64,000 nucleotides of DNA from the NCBI RefSeq assembly GCF_020497125.1, contig NC_059087.1, positions 13,053,925 through 13,117,924 on the forward strand. The letters are read 5' to 3'. Position 1 is the stretch's first letter. Every line of letters begins with the position of its first letter. The position numbers were made by a program, and so were the translations under genes. Under the pieces are notes generated by a model, which saw only the letters and a list, made by a program, of their open reading frames with translations, did not search any database and was not told where the DNA came from. Below, in pieces: positions 1 to 11,813 of the stretch. This DNA is from Mauremys mutica. Taxonomy: Eukaryota; Chordata; Testudines; Geoemydidae.

Positions 1-728
1 AAAGCAGCCTGATGACATTATCTGTGCGCTATGGTCCTGGCTAAACTGCAGCTCTAGCTACTCTGCTGGCTCCAGTCTCTGGCTGGCTCCCTCCTGCAGT
101 GTCTTTCCCAAAGCCCATATGGCATGGGGTCGAAGGAGTGCCACATGGCTTCTGGTGCCCCCACGGTGTCCTCCACTGCACAATTCTGGGTCCAGAGGTC
201 TTGAGGGAAAGGTGGTCCTGAAGAACTCCCATTTTACCCTCTCCTCACCCAGTGCAATACTACCTGCTTGAAAGGCTATTTGCAGCTGCTCTGCCTGCTT
301 CCATTAATTACATAGTCTGTTACAGAGTACAACTGAGACAATGTCCTTTTGAATCCTAAGACAAGAGTACAATGTAACATAACAGGTTGTCATGTAATGG
401 ATATTGCATTCTGGATCCAGTATCCATTGTCTATGTATGCTACACATATTCCATCTGAACAGATGAGTAACCTGGTGCCCTTGAACAATGTTCAAAGACA
501 GATCTTATCTCCTTGCTTCCAGAAGAGGCCTACAGGGAATAGTAATTTTTGAGTTTAACAAGTATGGGGAGGTTTAATGAGAAAGGGCAAGTGAGGATGC
601 ATAGCAGATGCCTTCTATCCATGAATAGGTGGATGAAGCCTGCAGCGCCATAGAAGCAGATACTGCAAAAATCAAGAGCAAGATAGATGTTAATGATGAC
701 CCCATCAACTAAGATATTATTAAATTCA
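1..728. other. No gene seen
   Basis: Mixed-composition DNA with only short chance open frames. I recognise no repeat or exon here. Confidence 0.6.
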
Positions 729-730
729 TA

Positions 731-912
731 TATTTTATTGGACCAACTTCTGTTGGTGAAAGGCACAAGCTTTAAAGCTTACACAGAGCTCTTCTTCAGG
801 TCGAAAGCTTGTCTCTTTCACCAACAGAAGTTGGTCCAATAAAAGAAATTACCTCACCCACCTTGTCTCGCTAACATCCTGGGACCAACATGGCTGCAAC
901 GACACTGCAAAG
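731..912. repeat. Foldback made of two Penelope-like element ends
   Basis: A forward copy beginning TATTTTATTGGACCAACTTC is followed by an inverted copy of the same end (about 801-905). The arms pair roughly 731-779 with 801-850. The inverted copy continues through the AGACAAGGTGGGTGAGG-like segment into GCAGCCATGTTGGTCCC when read on the minus strand. The same end lies next to the decayed Penelope-like frame at 15568-16740 and occurs alone at 55831-55946, so I read this as a non-coding Penelope derivative. No clear target duplication is visible. Confidence 0.7.
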
Positions 913-1393
913 ATTAATTTAAATATTCCATTTTAATAAATGAGATCTAAAATAAACTTTCAGCTGTAAAAATGTTTCCCATTCAAGACATCATCCAACT
1001 AAAACTGCAAGACTTTTTCGTGCCTGGCAGTCAATCTGAGAATTTTCTCAACATTTGCTGAACCATCCAAGTAATTTAAAAAATTTGCTTTGCGGAAGTT
1101 CTGATCCTCCAAGACAACAATATTTCCCCATCTCAGCTTTTCTTGTGAAGCTTTCAGCACAGCTCCCCTCAGCTAATAGCATCCATCTCCCCCCACCCCC
1201 GTAGCATTGCTATCTACATTAAACCCTACAAATCTTTCTATTTAGTTTTTCTTTCACAGCAGACTAATACCTAAAGTGTTAGGAATCATGGTCAATATCA
1301 TTAAAGCTATTAGATAAATTAATACAATTATAAATGTAAAACTCTCCAAATTCAAACCTACAGCTTATACTACGACCAGACACAAAAAATTAC
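913..1393. other. No gene seen
   Basis: AT-rich sequence with a short C-rich run near 1188-1200. Nothing else recognised. Confidence 0.6.
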
Positions 1394-1396
1394 TAA

Positions 1397-1665
1397 GGCC
1401 ATTCTACCACTTATTTTGGCAAAACTTATGTTGCTCAGGGGGTGTGAAAAAACAACCCCCTGAGCGACAAGTTTTGCCAGCATAAGCACTCAAGGACACA
1501 GCGCAATGTCGGAGGGAGGCTACTGTCGCTCACTGAGGTGGTTTTATTATGTCGACAGGAGAGCTCTCTCCCATCAGCATAGAGCAGCTACATGAGCAAT
1601 CTTACAGCAGCGCAGCTGCATCAGTACAGCTATGCTGTTGTAAGTTCACTAGCGTAGACATGGCC
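1397..1665. mobile_element. Harbinger-type MITE, 269 bp
   Basis: The left end GGCCATTCTACC and the right end GTAGACATGGCC are near-inverted copies, flanked by TAA at 1394-1396 and 1666-1668. A strong internal hairpin (CTCAGGGGGT with ACCCCCTGAG, about 1436-1475) sits near the left end. A 3-bp TAA target duplication and GTCTAC-type termini fit PIF/Harbinger non-autonomous elements. It has no coding capacity. Confidence 0.8.
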
Positions 1666-1746
1666 TAAAGTTTGCATATATTTTGGATATCAGTCACAAT
1701 TAAGAGCTGCAGGTCTCCCAGAAGATATTGTTCTGGTCTCAAGTCC

Positions 1747-2266
1747 CCTGGCAGGCTGAGAGGTACTGGTGACCGCATGAAGCACAAACCTCTTTGAGAC
1801 TGGATACTTCAATTAATATAACTGTCAGGGTGAGTTAATCAGAATCCCATCCCCACCCCAGGCAAAAGGGGGTTGTGAACTGGCTCAGGAGTTTGGACTG
1901 AGTGGGTGGAGGGGTTTTGTAGCATGGGTGGGGTGTAAGTAAAAGAGAAACTGGAAACTGAGAGAGACTCCTAGGAGGAAGAAAGCCAATCAGCAGCCCG
2001 TGAGCATAGTGTGACCCTGGAAAAAGCTAAAGACAGTGAGCTTTTGAGTCTGGTGTTGGCTGAAGAGTGTTCTTGGTGATGTGAACAAAAGAAGTTGTTT
2101 CCTGCTATTTGATGCCTTCTGCATTCAGAGGCATAGGATTTTGTACATTCTTTGTAAATAAACAAAACTGCACAGAAATACCTATTAACACCAATTCCTA
2201 CTCCCAGTTGGAACACCCCAGAACCCCAATCTTTGACTAGTTGCTCGGGTCAAAGAGGGGGCAACA
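1747..2266 (+). repeat. 5' LTR of the Gypsy element
   Basis: Aligns with 4939-5461 over its whole length, for example GAGGAGGAAGAAAGCCAA, GAGTTTGGAC, and TTTGTAAATAAACAAA near the 3' end. It ends in GCAACA just before the primer-binding site. The AATAAA inside TTTGTAAATAAAC is a plausible polyadenylation signal. Confidence 0.8.
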
Positions 2267-2267
2267 T

Positions 2268-2283
2268 TATTGCCAGTAGTGGG
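2268..2283 (+). promoter_or_regulatory. Degenerate tRNA-Leu type primer-binding site
   Basis: TATTGCCAGTAGTGGG sits one base after the LTR end and matches 12 of 16 positions of the TGGTGTCAGAAGTGGG site used by many vertebrate Gypsy elements. The match is from memory of that consensus. Confidence 0.6.
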
Positions 2284-2329
2284 ATCCAGTTTCCAAGGAG
2301 AGAGATCATAAGCCCGGTGTTCCTGTTGA

Positions 2330-2620
2330 ACAAGATGGAACAAACAACAGAGATATGTGCAGAAATCAGAAATGGCCCACAGGAATTAAAACACGAGCTG
2401 GAGATTTCACAAAAGGAATTAAGACATGACCCAAATTAAAACAAGAACTGGAGGTTTCCCAGAAAGAACTCAGAGAAGATTTCCAGCTGAGATGAAATCT
2501 CTATTGGAGCAGGAACTACAAAGTGCCTGGGCAGATTCAGAAACCCAACTGCAACATACCAGGCTGGAATGGTAAAACAGATTGATGAGGTAACAACTAA
2601 CCTGACTATCATAGACTAGA
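2330..2620 (+). pseudogene. Gag-like coiled-coil remnant of the Gypsy element
   Basis: A short open stretch starting at the ATG at 2335 is rich in Glu, Lys, Gln and Leu (for example PQELKHELEISQKEL) and then breaks. Related heptad-like words recur in the next 150 bases in other frames. A position just after the primer-binding site and a helical, charged composition suit the N-terminal part of a Gypsy gag. No zinc knuckle is visible. Low sequence specificity makes this a positional call. Confidence 0.4.
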
Positions 2621-3783
2621 AGATCTTCCATGAAATAGCGGAGACCAAGCAGGCTTTGACCTTTTTGAAACCTGCTAACCGAGATGGGTTGCAGCTTAAG
2701 GAACTAAAATTTCAGCTGCAGGATATCAAAGGGTCACAAGACAACAGTGGATGGCAGCTGCCTGGATGAGGAATTGGGCCAGTCGGAGGACTTGGACAAC
2801 AGTTTTTTTACTCCATTTCTAATTCATAGAGACCCAGAAGGAAGAGGCCAGGTTGTCACAGCTCAAATGATGCAAAAACTCTGGGAGGCTTATTTGGCTT
2901 CATTCAACTTTATAGATTAAATGAATGGCTGGAAAGAGGGACAGAAAGGGGGGTTTCTATCAGCCAATTTGGGTGTCCCTGGACTGATAGCGCTGCAGAA
3001 ATTCCCCCCCCCCCCCCCAAAAAAGAGAGAGATGGAGTTATCCAGACCTGGTACAAGCCGTTGACATGAAGTTTGGAGCTAACCATCAATCTCTGCTGGC
3101 CAGGGCACAGCAGAGAGATAGAGGAGAGGGAAAAAAGAAACCCCACTTGAACTGGAAGAGGATCTGCGGAGACCTGTGTTTCTGGCATACCCAGAAACTA
3201 CTGAGACCTTCCAGGATACTCTAGCAATGGACCAATGTATAGATGCTCATCTGGACTTGGGCTCGTAGGATCAAATCAGCAAAAGGTGACCAAAGACACT
3301 CTAAGAGGCTGTGGATTTTGCCACAGAATTTTAATCTTTTCTTCCAGCAGTTCACTGGAAGAGGAAGCAGCTGCTAGTGATGAAGACGGCAGCTTACTGC
3401 CATAAGTCCTGTAAGTACAGCTGCGACTCTAATGTGTATGATGAAAGAAGGGATTCTAATCTGGTTCATGACTGTATTGAACAATTAAAACAAATGATAA
3501 ATCTAATTTGTAAAAGAAGGGAAAGTGGCAATAAACTAAAGAAAGCAATCAGTTAAATGCTGGTACTTGACAAAATTGGCCACAAAAACAATTGTTATAA
3601 ATTAAAGACAGATCGAGACAGGGTGTCTCACAAATCTCTAGTGATAGTCTCTCGCTCAGTTTGGGAAATGGAGCAAGCTGAAGGGACAATGTTTGGAGGC
3701 ATGAAGGTCAGCCCCACTGTTTTTGTTTAAATCTGGGCAGTTCAACAACAATAATGGGAGTTTGGCTATTGAGTGTATAATCT

Positions 3784-4030
3784 GTAAACCACACAGTGGT
3801 GATTGATATTGGCTCAAACATAGCAGTTATCAAACCAGACATGCTAAAAAGCTAGGGAACCGGGGATCCAAAGCTGAACCACCTAATTGGTCTCAAATGG
3901 AGACAGTGACTGGGGCAAGGGCATCCATCTAAAACTTAGGTTTGAAAATTGGACATCTGGAATTAGTGCAGGAAGTCTGAGTGGCTGAAATAATGGACAT
4001 GCTAATAATTGGGTTGGACTTCAGTATGGT
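3784..4030 (+). pseudogene. Gypsy aspartic protease remnant
   Basis: The frame beginning at 3784 reads a hydrophobic strand followed by Asp-Ile-Gly-Ser (3805-3816), where retropepsins have the catalytic Asp-Thr/Ser-Gly. About 190 bases on, in another frame, LIIGLDFSM (4002-4028) corresponds to the C-terminal Ile-Leu-Gly-Leu-Asp-Phe segment that closes the fold. Between them are stops and at least one frameshift, so no active enzyme can be made. In the intact family this enzyme processes the Gag-Pol polyprotein. Its place between gag and the RNase H remnant agrees with Gypsy gene order. Confidence 0.65.
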
Positions 4031-4269
4031 TAATAACTGCATAACCAGTGCCAGGAAAGGTGTCTTACAAATTCAGTCTATGGAAATTCCCTTTTAAGGT
4101 GGGACAAATAGTTTCAACAATTGGTTTGCTGTGAATGAATTGTCCTGCCCCGGGAGGTAAAAGGATGGAGAGAAGAAACCATTATAACAGCTACATGCTG
4201 TGGTGGCTTTGGTAGCTTTTGAGAAAGGGAGAGATGTGGAGTGGCTGAAACTTGTTTTGAGACCCAAGG

Positions 4270-4515
4270 TCTCTGAGGAATCTTAGCTGCTAACGCTTTT
4301 GTGGATGCCAAACAAGAACCGATCCCTCTTCGTTTGCTGAATGTTTCTGATAAGCGGCAAAGAGTAAGAAAGGGAAATCATTTCAGTGATCAGCAGGGGC
4401 TGATTTAATATTTTCAAAGTTGAAAAAGGCTCTTGTGACTTCTTTTGTCTTGGTATATCCATGTTTCAATACCCATTTCATGTTGGACACACATGAAAGT
4501 GCTTATACTTCAGGA
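4270..4515 (+). pseudogene. Gypsy pol remnant: pre-RT segment joined to RNase H start
   Basis: The segment at 4281-4350 encodes an ALVDAKQEPIPLRLLN-like word that resembles the region just upstream of reverse transcriptase in Gypsy pol. At 4411-4515 an uninterrupted frame reads FSKLKKALVTSFVLVYP and then FMLDTHES, matching the start of RNase H (family pattern L-x-x-A-L-x-x-x-P-V-L-x-Y-P, then F-x-L-D-T-D-A-S). The first acidic residue is kept but the second Asp is His. The whole RT palm between the two segments is absent, so this copy lost RT by an internal deletion. Confidence 0.65.
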
Positions 4516-4938
4516 GACAAAAATTCATTTTGGCTGCCTCCCAGAATCTGAGGCTGTAGCTGTGGAAGTTGAGGCTAGAAAAGTTGTTACAGAGATGAAT
4601 ACTCCATTCAGACAGAATGAGTGGGGTCAGCCTCAGCCAGCAAGTTCCATGGAAACCATGGCCCTTCCGCAGGGACTGACTGAAAGAGGTGGCCCCTTGC
4701 AGGATTGAAAAAGTCTTCTGGGAGCATAAAATCCCACAGGAATTTGGGTGGGTATAAAAATCAGTTTTGGTTGTTGATGTGAAAACATCTTGGCAGAAGG
4801 ATATTGTACCTTTGTAGATAGTTAAACTTGTATCATTTTCAGTTGGCTAAATGGTTTATTTTCTTTGGGATGGGTCATACAGGGTGTCACCATTTGGGGT
4901 GCCATCAGAGTGATGGGTGGAGCTAACGCAAGGGGCAG

Positions 4939-5461
4939 TGTTATGCTGACAGGTACTGGTGACTGTCTGAATCACAAACCTCTTTCAGACTGGGTGGGAG
5001 TGAATGCACCCTCCAGTTAACATTGCTGCCAGCCAGAATGACTTAATCAAAAGCACTTCCCCCACCTAAGATAAAAAGGGACTGTGAATCCACTCAGGAG
5101 TTTGGACAGAGTGGGCAGTGGGGTTTCATTGAGTATTTCATGAGAGACAGACAGGCTGGAAACAGAGAAACTCAGAGGAGGAAGAAAGCCAAGCATCAGC
5201 CTGTGAGCGCAGTGTAATCTTGGAAAACGTTAGAGAGTGAGCTTTTGAGTCAGGTGTTAGCTGGGGGTGCTGGGAGCAAAAATAAAGCAGTTTCCTGTTA
5301 TTTGATTCCTTCTGTGTTGAGAAACATGGGTCTTCTTACATCCTTTGTAAATAAACAAAGCGGCAAGAGAAATACCTGGCTATCACCAGGTTCTACTCCC
5401 AACTGGAATATTCTCAAGACCCGAAACTTTGGCTAGCGCTTGGGTTGAAAAAGGGCAGCCA
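4939..5461 (+). repeat. 3' LTR of the Gypsy element
   Basis: Starts TGTTATG after a purine-rich run (GCAAGGGGCAG, 4928-4938) that would be the polypurine tract, and aligns with the 5' LTR to its end at GGGCAGCCA. TTTGTAAATAAACAAA at about 5344-5359 is shared by both LTRs. Confidence 0.75.
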
Positions 5462-6150
5462 TCCCTCTTTAGCTTGCAATGGCACTGTACACACTTGTAG
5501 AACTTCCTTTGAGGTTTGCTAAGCTGATTAGGAGAGTGTTTTAAGGCTTCCTAGCATTAATCAAGCCTTTCTTACAGTATTTTGCAAATACAGTGTCTTT
5601 TCACTGTGTCTGAAATTGAGCCCTTCAACACTTACAAATGTATTTTTTCCCTGTCTTGGAAATTGGGTTTATATTTGCGCCAAAATAAACTATATTTATA
5701 AGTCATCCTTGATAAAGTCAAGATTTTAGTGTATCTTATGTATGTCATTTATATTCTTACATAACAGTTCATATTTATATCTAAAGAGTTTTGTATAGTT
5801 CATGTTATATATTTCACTCTGTGTGTATACAAACACCCCCAACCAACCTAAGAACCCTTTGGTGTGTGTCTGTAAACACATGTACATGCAGACCAAAAGG
5901 GTGCTACAGAAAGTATTTTTAATAGAGAATAACTTCTATATTTTAATCATCTGATAGAATTCTATAGAAGGGATACAATTCCCTTAAATTCTACAGCATG
6001 ATTCATTAAAACTTAGAAATAACGTGTTCTATTAAATTCTATAGAATTTTTCCACACAGATAGTTTAACTAAATACACTGAAGTTTCTAGGAATTCAGTT
6101 TAGATTGTAAAGACCGGATGTTCAAGAGCTCAATTCTCAACTGAGCATCT
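5462..6150. other. AT-rich stretch, no gene seen
   Basis: Contains several ATTCTATAGAA-like words. A short word around 5984-6004 (TTAAATTCTACAGCATGATT) recurs loosely at 6705-6725, on the other side of the MITE at 6155. This may be a diverged older repeat, but support is weak. Confidence 0.5.
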
Positions 6151-6154
6151 ACAG

Positions 6155-6447
6155 GTATGGCTACACTTGCAGCCGTACAGCACTGCCGCGGGAGCGCTCC
6201 CGCAGCAGCGCTTTGAAGTGCGAGTGTGGTCGCAGCGCCAGCGCTGGGAGAGAGCTCTCGCAGCGCTGCAGGAACTCCACCTCCATGAGGGGAATAGCTT
6301 ACAGCACTGGAAGCCGCGCTCCCAGCACTGGGGCACTGTTTATACTGGTGCTTTACAGCGCTGTAACCTGCTGCACTCAGGGGGGTGTTTTTTTCACACC
6401 CCTGAGCGAGAAAGTTGCAGCGCTGTGAAGCGCCAGTGTAGCCAAGG
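6155..6447. mobile_element. GC-rich MITE with inverted TGGCTACACT ends, 293 bp
   Basis: The left end contains TGGCTACACTTGC and the right end GCCAGTGTAGCCA, an inverted match. ACAG at 6151-6154 and 6448-6451 may be a target duplication but is weak. The interior is rich in repeated GCGCTG/CAGCGC words and carries a hairpin (CTCAGGGGGGTGT with ACACCCCTGAG, about 6376-6407) like the one in the MITE at 1397. The open frames across it are products of this GC-rich composition, not genes. Confidence 0.7.
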
Positions 6448-6451
6448 ACAG

Positions 6452-8736
6452 AAGCTGCTGGACTTTAGAAAGAAATTGAAACCCAATGTGCTGAGCTCTT
6501 AAAATTTGACCTAGTTGTGGGCTAAGCAATTGTAAAATCTACACTAGTATACATACAGCGATGTGTATGGGTGTAAAGTGAATAAAAATAAGGTATTATA
6601 CATCTGTCTATATAGGACATGTATTATTTTCTATTCTATATTCCGTACAATAAAAAGGTTTTGGATACATTCTATTAAATTTAACCAAAAATTATATTCC
6701 AGGTATTAAATTCTAAAACATGATTACAAAAAATGAACGAAGTGGTATTTACTATTAAAAATAAATAAATTTCCAGGCAACTTTATTGGTTTCATCCCAT
6801 TACATTCGACAGGACTTGTCCGTAAGGGATACAAACTCAATAAATGTTGTCTGAGGTAACAGGTACAAGATTTCCTTTTTTAAAATAGTTGCTTCCCCAG
6901 TGGCATTCTGCTCTGTGCTTTGGCAGCAGTTGAATGAGTTTGAAAGAAGAATCTCAGTCCCCAGTGGAGAGAATGCTAGCAGTGTTCAGACACACAGTAC
7001 TACATGCTCTCTCTCTGCTCTCCTGTCAGTAGTGTGGCATGACTGGCAGCCACCCAAAAAACGACGCAGCACTTTTCCAACTGTAGAGAGGCCATGGCCT
7101 GTTTGTGAAGGGAGAGAGAAAACAGCAAAGTACCAGAAAGAAAGGTGAGGGAAAAGAAGTTTTAAAAGGAGATCAATCAGCAGAAGTTCTGCATTTAGCT
7201 GATTAAAAAATGGCTTTAAGCAAGTGCAAATCTTGTCAATATAGCCAAGACTCCCAATGACTTCAGTGGGCTTTGGATAAGACCTTCACATTTTTGGCCA
7301 TTTGTCTATTTTTATTTGACTCCTTAGCCTGACATAGTGTTAAATTTTCCATAATTTGTTTCCAGTCCAATGCTGTCTCCTTCATTCCAGCTGTAATTCC
7401 TAACCTATCCTTTACTGCTGGAGAGGGAGATAATTTTGTTACCGATATCCTTAACAGATGGCTTCATCCAACCTGAGTACTCTTGAGGCTCTGCAATCAG
7501 CCCCCAGGTTCTAGTTTCATGCTCCCAAACATCATCGATGTGCCAGCAGTGTAGCTCCACTTTTATTCTGGTGAAGCCCCATCCCTTCTGCACAGCCTCT
7601 CCTTCTCCCAAAGAATTACCCAGTAGCAAACAGATTTAACTCCTTCCCTATGCTACTTCCTCATCCCTGGATTGAAACATTAAAATTTGTCCTGTCTAGT
7701 TTACCCTACACATGAAAAACGGAACTATTTAGGAAAAATCTAATGCAGAGGTCCTGGATATAAGCCTTCTTCCTAGAACTATAAATTTAGCTTTCAGTAC
7801 CTCTTTCTTGCACTTTCATGTATTATTGATATCGATACATACCATGACCATGGTCTCCTCCACAGGATTCACTAGGAGTCTCTATAGATGCCTCATGGAT
7901 CATCTACCTTCACACCAGGTAGCTAAGTCACTGAATAGTTCTTACAGTCATCACATATCCAGCTATTAAGTATTCTATGGTCTCAGAAATGTAGCTACAC
8001 TGGATAGACAGTATGTGCATTTGGAGTATTCAGTTCTAAGAATTTAAAAAGTCAAAATATAGTGGTTTAAAGAGAAAGAGCTGTTTTGTACAATTAAATA
8101 TTCCATCATACTTTTTAGCACGCCAACACTTATACTGAGCATTGTTTACCATGTGGATTTGAAACTCTATTAAATATCTTAATTCATACACACTTGGCAG
8201 ATCCATTCCTATGTGGAGTAGCAAAAGCATTGATTCAATCTCTTTAGGTACTTATTGGAATGATAGAGCATTCTATGGATTAAACTTCCAGATTAAATGG
8301 TTCAAAACACTAATAGCAATTAATCAAAATGGTATATTGTAGTTTATCTGAATGTCTACATGCCTTGACTTCAAACTGAAACCAAAGACTCCCGTTACAA
8401 CCACAAAAAGTTAATGCCTTAAAAATAGTCATAAAAATTAAGAACAGCTGAGATGATGAGTGTTTTATACAGATAGATTAAATCCCTAAACACTTCCCCT
8501 GAGATAATTTGCTTTCTATTTATTAAAATCCCATTATAAAAGATTAGCACCAAAAACAGTGTTAGAAAACACTAAATCTGGCAAACTGAGCAAAAACTAA
8601 ATGTACATGACTAACAGAACTGTGCTTCTGGAAGGGGCATCTCAGACAAAACATAAATATGAGGACCTGACCACTTAAGGTCATTGCAAATCCTATGGCA
8701 GTTTTCACAAGACTCTCTCAGTGTCCTCCCCAAGTT
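6452..8736. other. AT-rich stretch, no gene seen
   Basis: Largely unique-looking AT-rich DNA. A short reptile-repeat word (CCCAATGACTTCAGTGGGCT, about 7252-7271) is the only recognisable fragment. Confidence 0.5.
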
Positions 8737-8754
8737 CCAGGTTGCCCACCACTG
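8737..8754. repeat. hAT-type terminal sequence
   Basis: CAGGTTGCCCACCACTG is identical to the right end of the GC-rich repeat at 28592-28608 and reads CAGTGGTGGGCAACCTG on the other strand, a typical hAT terminus. The rest of the element upstream is not recognisable. Confidence 0.45.
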
Positions 8755-10967
8755 ATGTAAACGCAAGGTATTATCTGAATGATCTTATTAAAATTCCAAT
8801 ATCCCATTTTCAAGGCTACAGTATATTTAGGCACCGAAACACACATACAAATACAACATGATCGCAGCTCCCTATTATATCCAGCTCAGTTTTAATGCCT
8901 TGTTGTATTTAAATTAGACCTTTAAAAATAATTGAGAGAAACGTTTGCCGTTTCTAAAAATTGAGGCTCTTATTATTTTCAAAGTACCAGTCATGTTACC
9001 AGCTGTCTAAGTCTTACTATCAATAATTTAATTTCCAGTATTAGCTTTGTAATTTGCTGAATTTCCCCCAAGATCTATCATTAATAAACTGATTACTTCA
9101 AACTTACTGGATGCTCAGCGTTTTAATTACCTGATTTTCAAGACTGAACAGCTAGTTTAGGAACCATCTATTGACAATTAACAAATATCTGGGGGAGGCT
9201 GGTTTGAATGTTTTCTCACTCTGTTTTCCCCACATCCTTTTGTTTCAAGAGCTGAAAAGAGAAAAAGAATATTCAAAACAGCCTAACCTGGGTGCTCATT
9301 TAACCTCAGAAAAATATGTTCAAGGCCAAGCTTCTGCTACAGAAGATTTATATCCTTGTCTATAGACTGGTCTCTGCCCATAACCTTTGACTTTATTATT
9401 TATTAGACCAATCATAATATGTTTAATATAAACCTCAATAATAATGTAGGTGTCGGCTGATAAGCCACCAAAAACTCTAATCTTTCTGAAAATAGATTCT
9501 GATAACACATGTATATTCTTGGAACTTGTACTAGCCATTGTGCTATATTCTGTCAGAGAAAGTTATGGACAAGGAACAAACTCTTTCTTTATGCCAGGTA
9601 GCAATGAAAACTTTAATAAATCAGAAAGGATTCCCCAATGTCCCTGACAACTAGAGTTGCTAGAAGCAAGGAAAAATTCAAGAAAGATGATTATCAACTA
9701 CAGAGTCAGAGAAACTTGGAAATTCATTTCAGCTGGTTCTTCCTCTCTCCCCACTTTACAAATCCTAAACAGAAATTAGCTCTGGAGTGTTAGAGTATAT
9801 TCCACCTGCTTCATGCAGTTTGCATTCATCTTGCATCCCAAACACAGCTTCTCAGAGATGGACCTTCTAAACTCTACAACAGGTATATTCTCTTCAAATT
9901 TTTATCTTTTCAATAGACACTTGGGAATTGCTTTTCTTTGTGTGTTACTCCCATTAATATTAATAGGAGTTTCACATGCATCTCAGGAGAATACCACACC
10001 ATGTCTCACTCTAAAGTGGCCACTACCGCCAGTACTCAAGTCAACTCTCTTGAATTTCCTTGGCAAGGATCAGAAAGTTGATAGCAAAGGTAGACAGGAC
10101 ATTAAATTCAGTAGCTAAGAGGTTAGGACACCTGTAAAATGGCAGTGTCTCAATGTCAAAACTATTTTTAAAAATTGCAGAAACCTCAAGGGAGAGGGGA
10201 AAAACCCCACCTTCTTTGATTAGATTCCCACTATAAACAGGGATAAAACTATGCTACCTGAAGGTGAATGATGTTTCAGAAAACTTTTGAATGTACACTA
10301 TAGAAAACAGAGCCCAAAAAGAATGTAAAAAACTTAAAAGAAAGAATAGAGGCTTTGTTTTCTGCAGACAAGTTTTATGCATAAGGTGCACTCTGCTCTC
10401 CATAGAAATCTTCATGTTTTAGCATTTCAGATACAGCTCACATTCACCCCTGCAGTCAGCAGGCAAAACTCCACTGAGGTCACTGGATCACTTACCTGAG
10501 TAAGGGTTGAAGGATTTAGGACATTATGTAGACTACATTATTGAGACTACATACAGACCTATAGGATGTGTGCATCAAAGTTCCACAAGGGGAAATTCAT
10601 GAGCGCATCAACATGAGATTAGACTACACCAAAATCTTTGTTTTACTATATTCTGTAATTGCAAGATTCCATCCGTACACACAGCATGTGGTTTGATGGC
10701 AGGAAAAGGCAGAGGTAGGAATTATAGACATCAAATATCCTTCCTAAGGACATCAACATAGAAATCAGTAGTTTCCTTTAAAACTTGCAAAGTTTGACTT
10801 GGCTTGGCATTTCCTATAGTAAGCCCATGGTGGATAGTATGGAGAGGAGTATGGCATATTGATCAAAGCAGGAGGCCAATATTAAGATAAAAGATTGTTT
10901 ACTGGTGGAAATTCTACATGGGTATCAGAACCACCCGTGAAGCAGCATAAGCAGGGAAGTAGGGTGC
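8755..10967. other. No gene seen; short reptile-repeat words
   Basis: AT-rich. Words such as AAACTCCACTGAGGTCACTGG (about 10466-10486) and the ACTCCCATTAATATTAATAGG stretch near 9947 are diverged dispersed-repeat fragments. The open frame at 9813-10118 crosses one of these and has no protein family signature. Confidence 0.5.
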
Positions 10968-11195
10968 TGGACTGGGACTGGGACTAGGTTCCTTTCTTGA
11001 ATCTAATAGACCTGCTGTGTGACCTTGGGTATGTCATTCTCCTCTGTCTGTCTTGTCTATTTAAATTTTAAGCTCTTTGGGGCAGGGATTGTCTCTTACG
11101 GCATGTCTGTGCAAAGCCTAACAGTCAGGCCCTGATCTCCGTGGAGTCCTATAGGCATTACCGTCACAGAAGTAGTAATAATAAAATGCTAAATA
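10968..11195 (+). repeat. MIR-type SINE with L2-like 3' tail
   Basis: TGCTGTGTGACCTTGGGTATGTCA (10 and 14 bases of the core on either side) is the conserved MIR core. The tail AAGCTCTTTGGGGCAGGGAT (11070-11089) and the following GCCCTGATCTC segment match the L2-type 3' end shared by MIR. It ends in an AATAATAAAA run. Confidence 0.7.
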
Positions 11196-11410
11196 TAGGA
11201 ATTGTTGTTTATGTTGATACACAGGATTCACAAATGCTAGATTATAAAAAAACGGGCTCCTTCAGTTCAAGTTTCTCCCTGGGAGACACTGTTAAACCCC
11301 CTCAATTTCTTGACCCGAACATTTTCAACATTGAAGACTATTCCTCTAAATACAAACGTTTTAGACAGAGTTTGGGCCACACCTTATTACTCTAACCTCC
11401 ATCCACTCAC

Positions 11411-11813
11411 AGGCGCTGACTTTCCAATGTGCCGGGGGGAGCTGCCACAAGCCCCCCCCCAACACTCCCACTCCATCCCTTCCCCCAAGGCCCTGCTCCT
11501 GCTCCCCCTCTTCCTGTCCCCACCCCACCTCTTCTCACCCCCGCTACACCCATGCCTTGCCTCTTCCCACCCCGTTCTGCCTCCTCCCTGAAGCATGCCG
11601 TGCCCTCACTCCTCCCCTCTGCTCCCCCAGAGCCTCCTGAACACCGTGAAACAACTGATCACGGTGGGCGGGAGGCACGGGGAGAGTGGGGGAAGTGCTG
11701 ATCAGCGGGGCCCACTAGCAGGCAGGAGGCGCTGGGGGGGGGGGAAGAGGGGAGTTGCCACTGGGTGCTCAGCCCCCACTGCTTTCCCCCCATGCCCACA
11801 GAGTTGGCACATA
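11411..11813. mobile_element. C-rich non-autonomous DNA element
   Basis: The left end AGGCGCTGACTTTCC and right end AGAGTTGGCACATATGCC are weak inverted matches of a terminal sequence I associate with turtle repeats. The interior is a pyrimidine-rich block followed by a purine/G-rich block (GGGCGGGAGGCACGGGGAG). The open frames across it consist of Pro/Ser or Gly/Arg repeats and are not genes. Confidence 0.5.

Larger units (their letters stand above)
1747..5461 (+). mobile_element. Ty3/Gypsy LTR retrotransposon, decayed and internally deleted
   Basis: Two diverged LTR copies of about 520 bp (about 1747-2266 and 4939-5461) flank an internal region of about 2.7 kb in the order primer-binding site, gag-like segment, protease, pre-RT segment and RNase H. 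The internal region is short because the reverse-transcriptase core and integrase are missing: the pre-RT segment near 4350 is followed about 60 bases later by the start of RNase H. Many stops and frameshifts, and LTRs that differ at many positions, indicate an old copy. The start of the 5' LTR is uncertain because its first bases do not match the TGTTATG start of the 3' LTR. Confidence 0.8.

Noticed and set aside
2998..3018. Poly-C run as a structured element
   Set aside because: It is a simple homopolymer inside the decayed Gypsy interior and may be length-variable or a sequencing weak spot.
6167..6502. A 111-residue plus-strand open frame
   Set aside because: It spans the MITE at 6155-6447 and reflects its repeated GCGCTG words.
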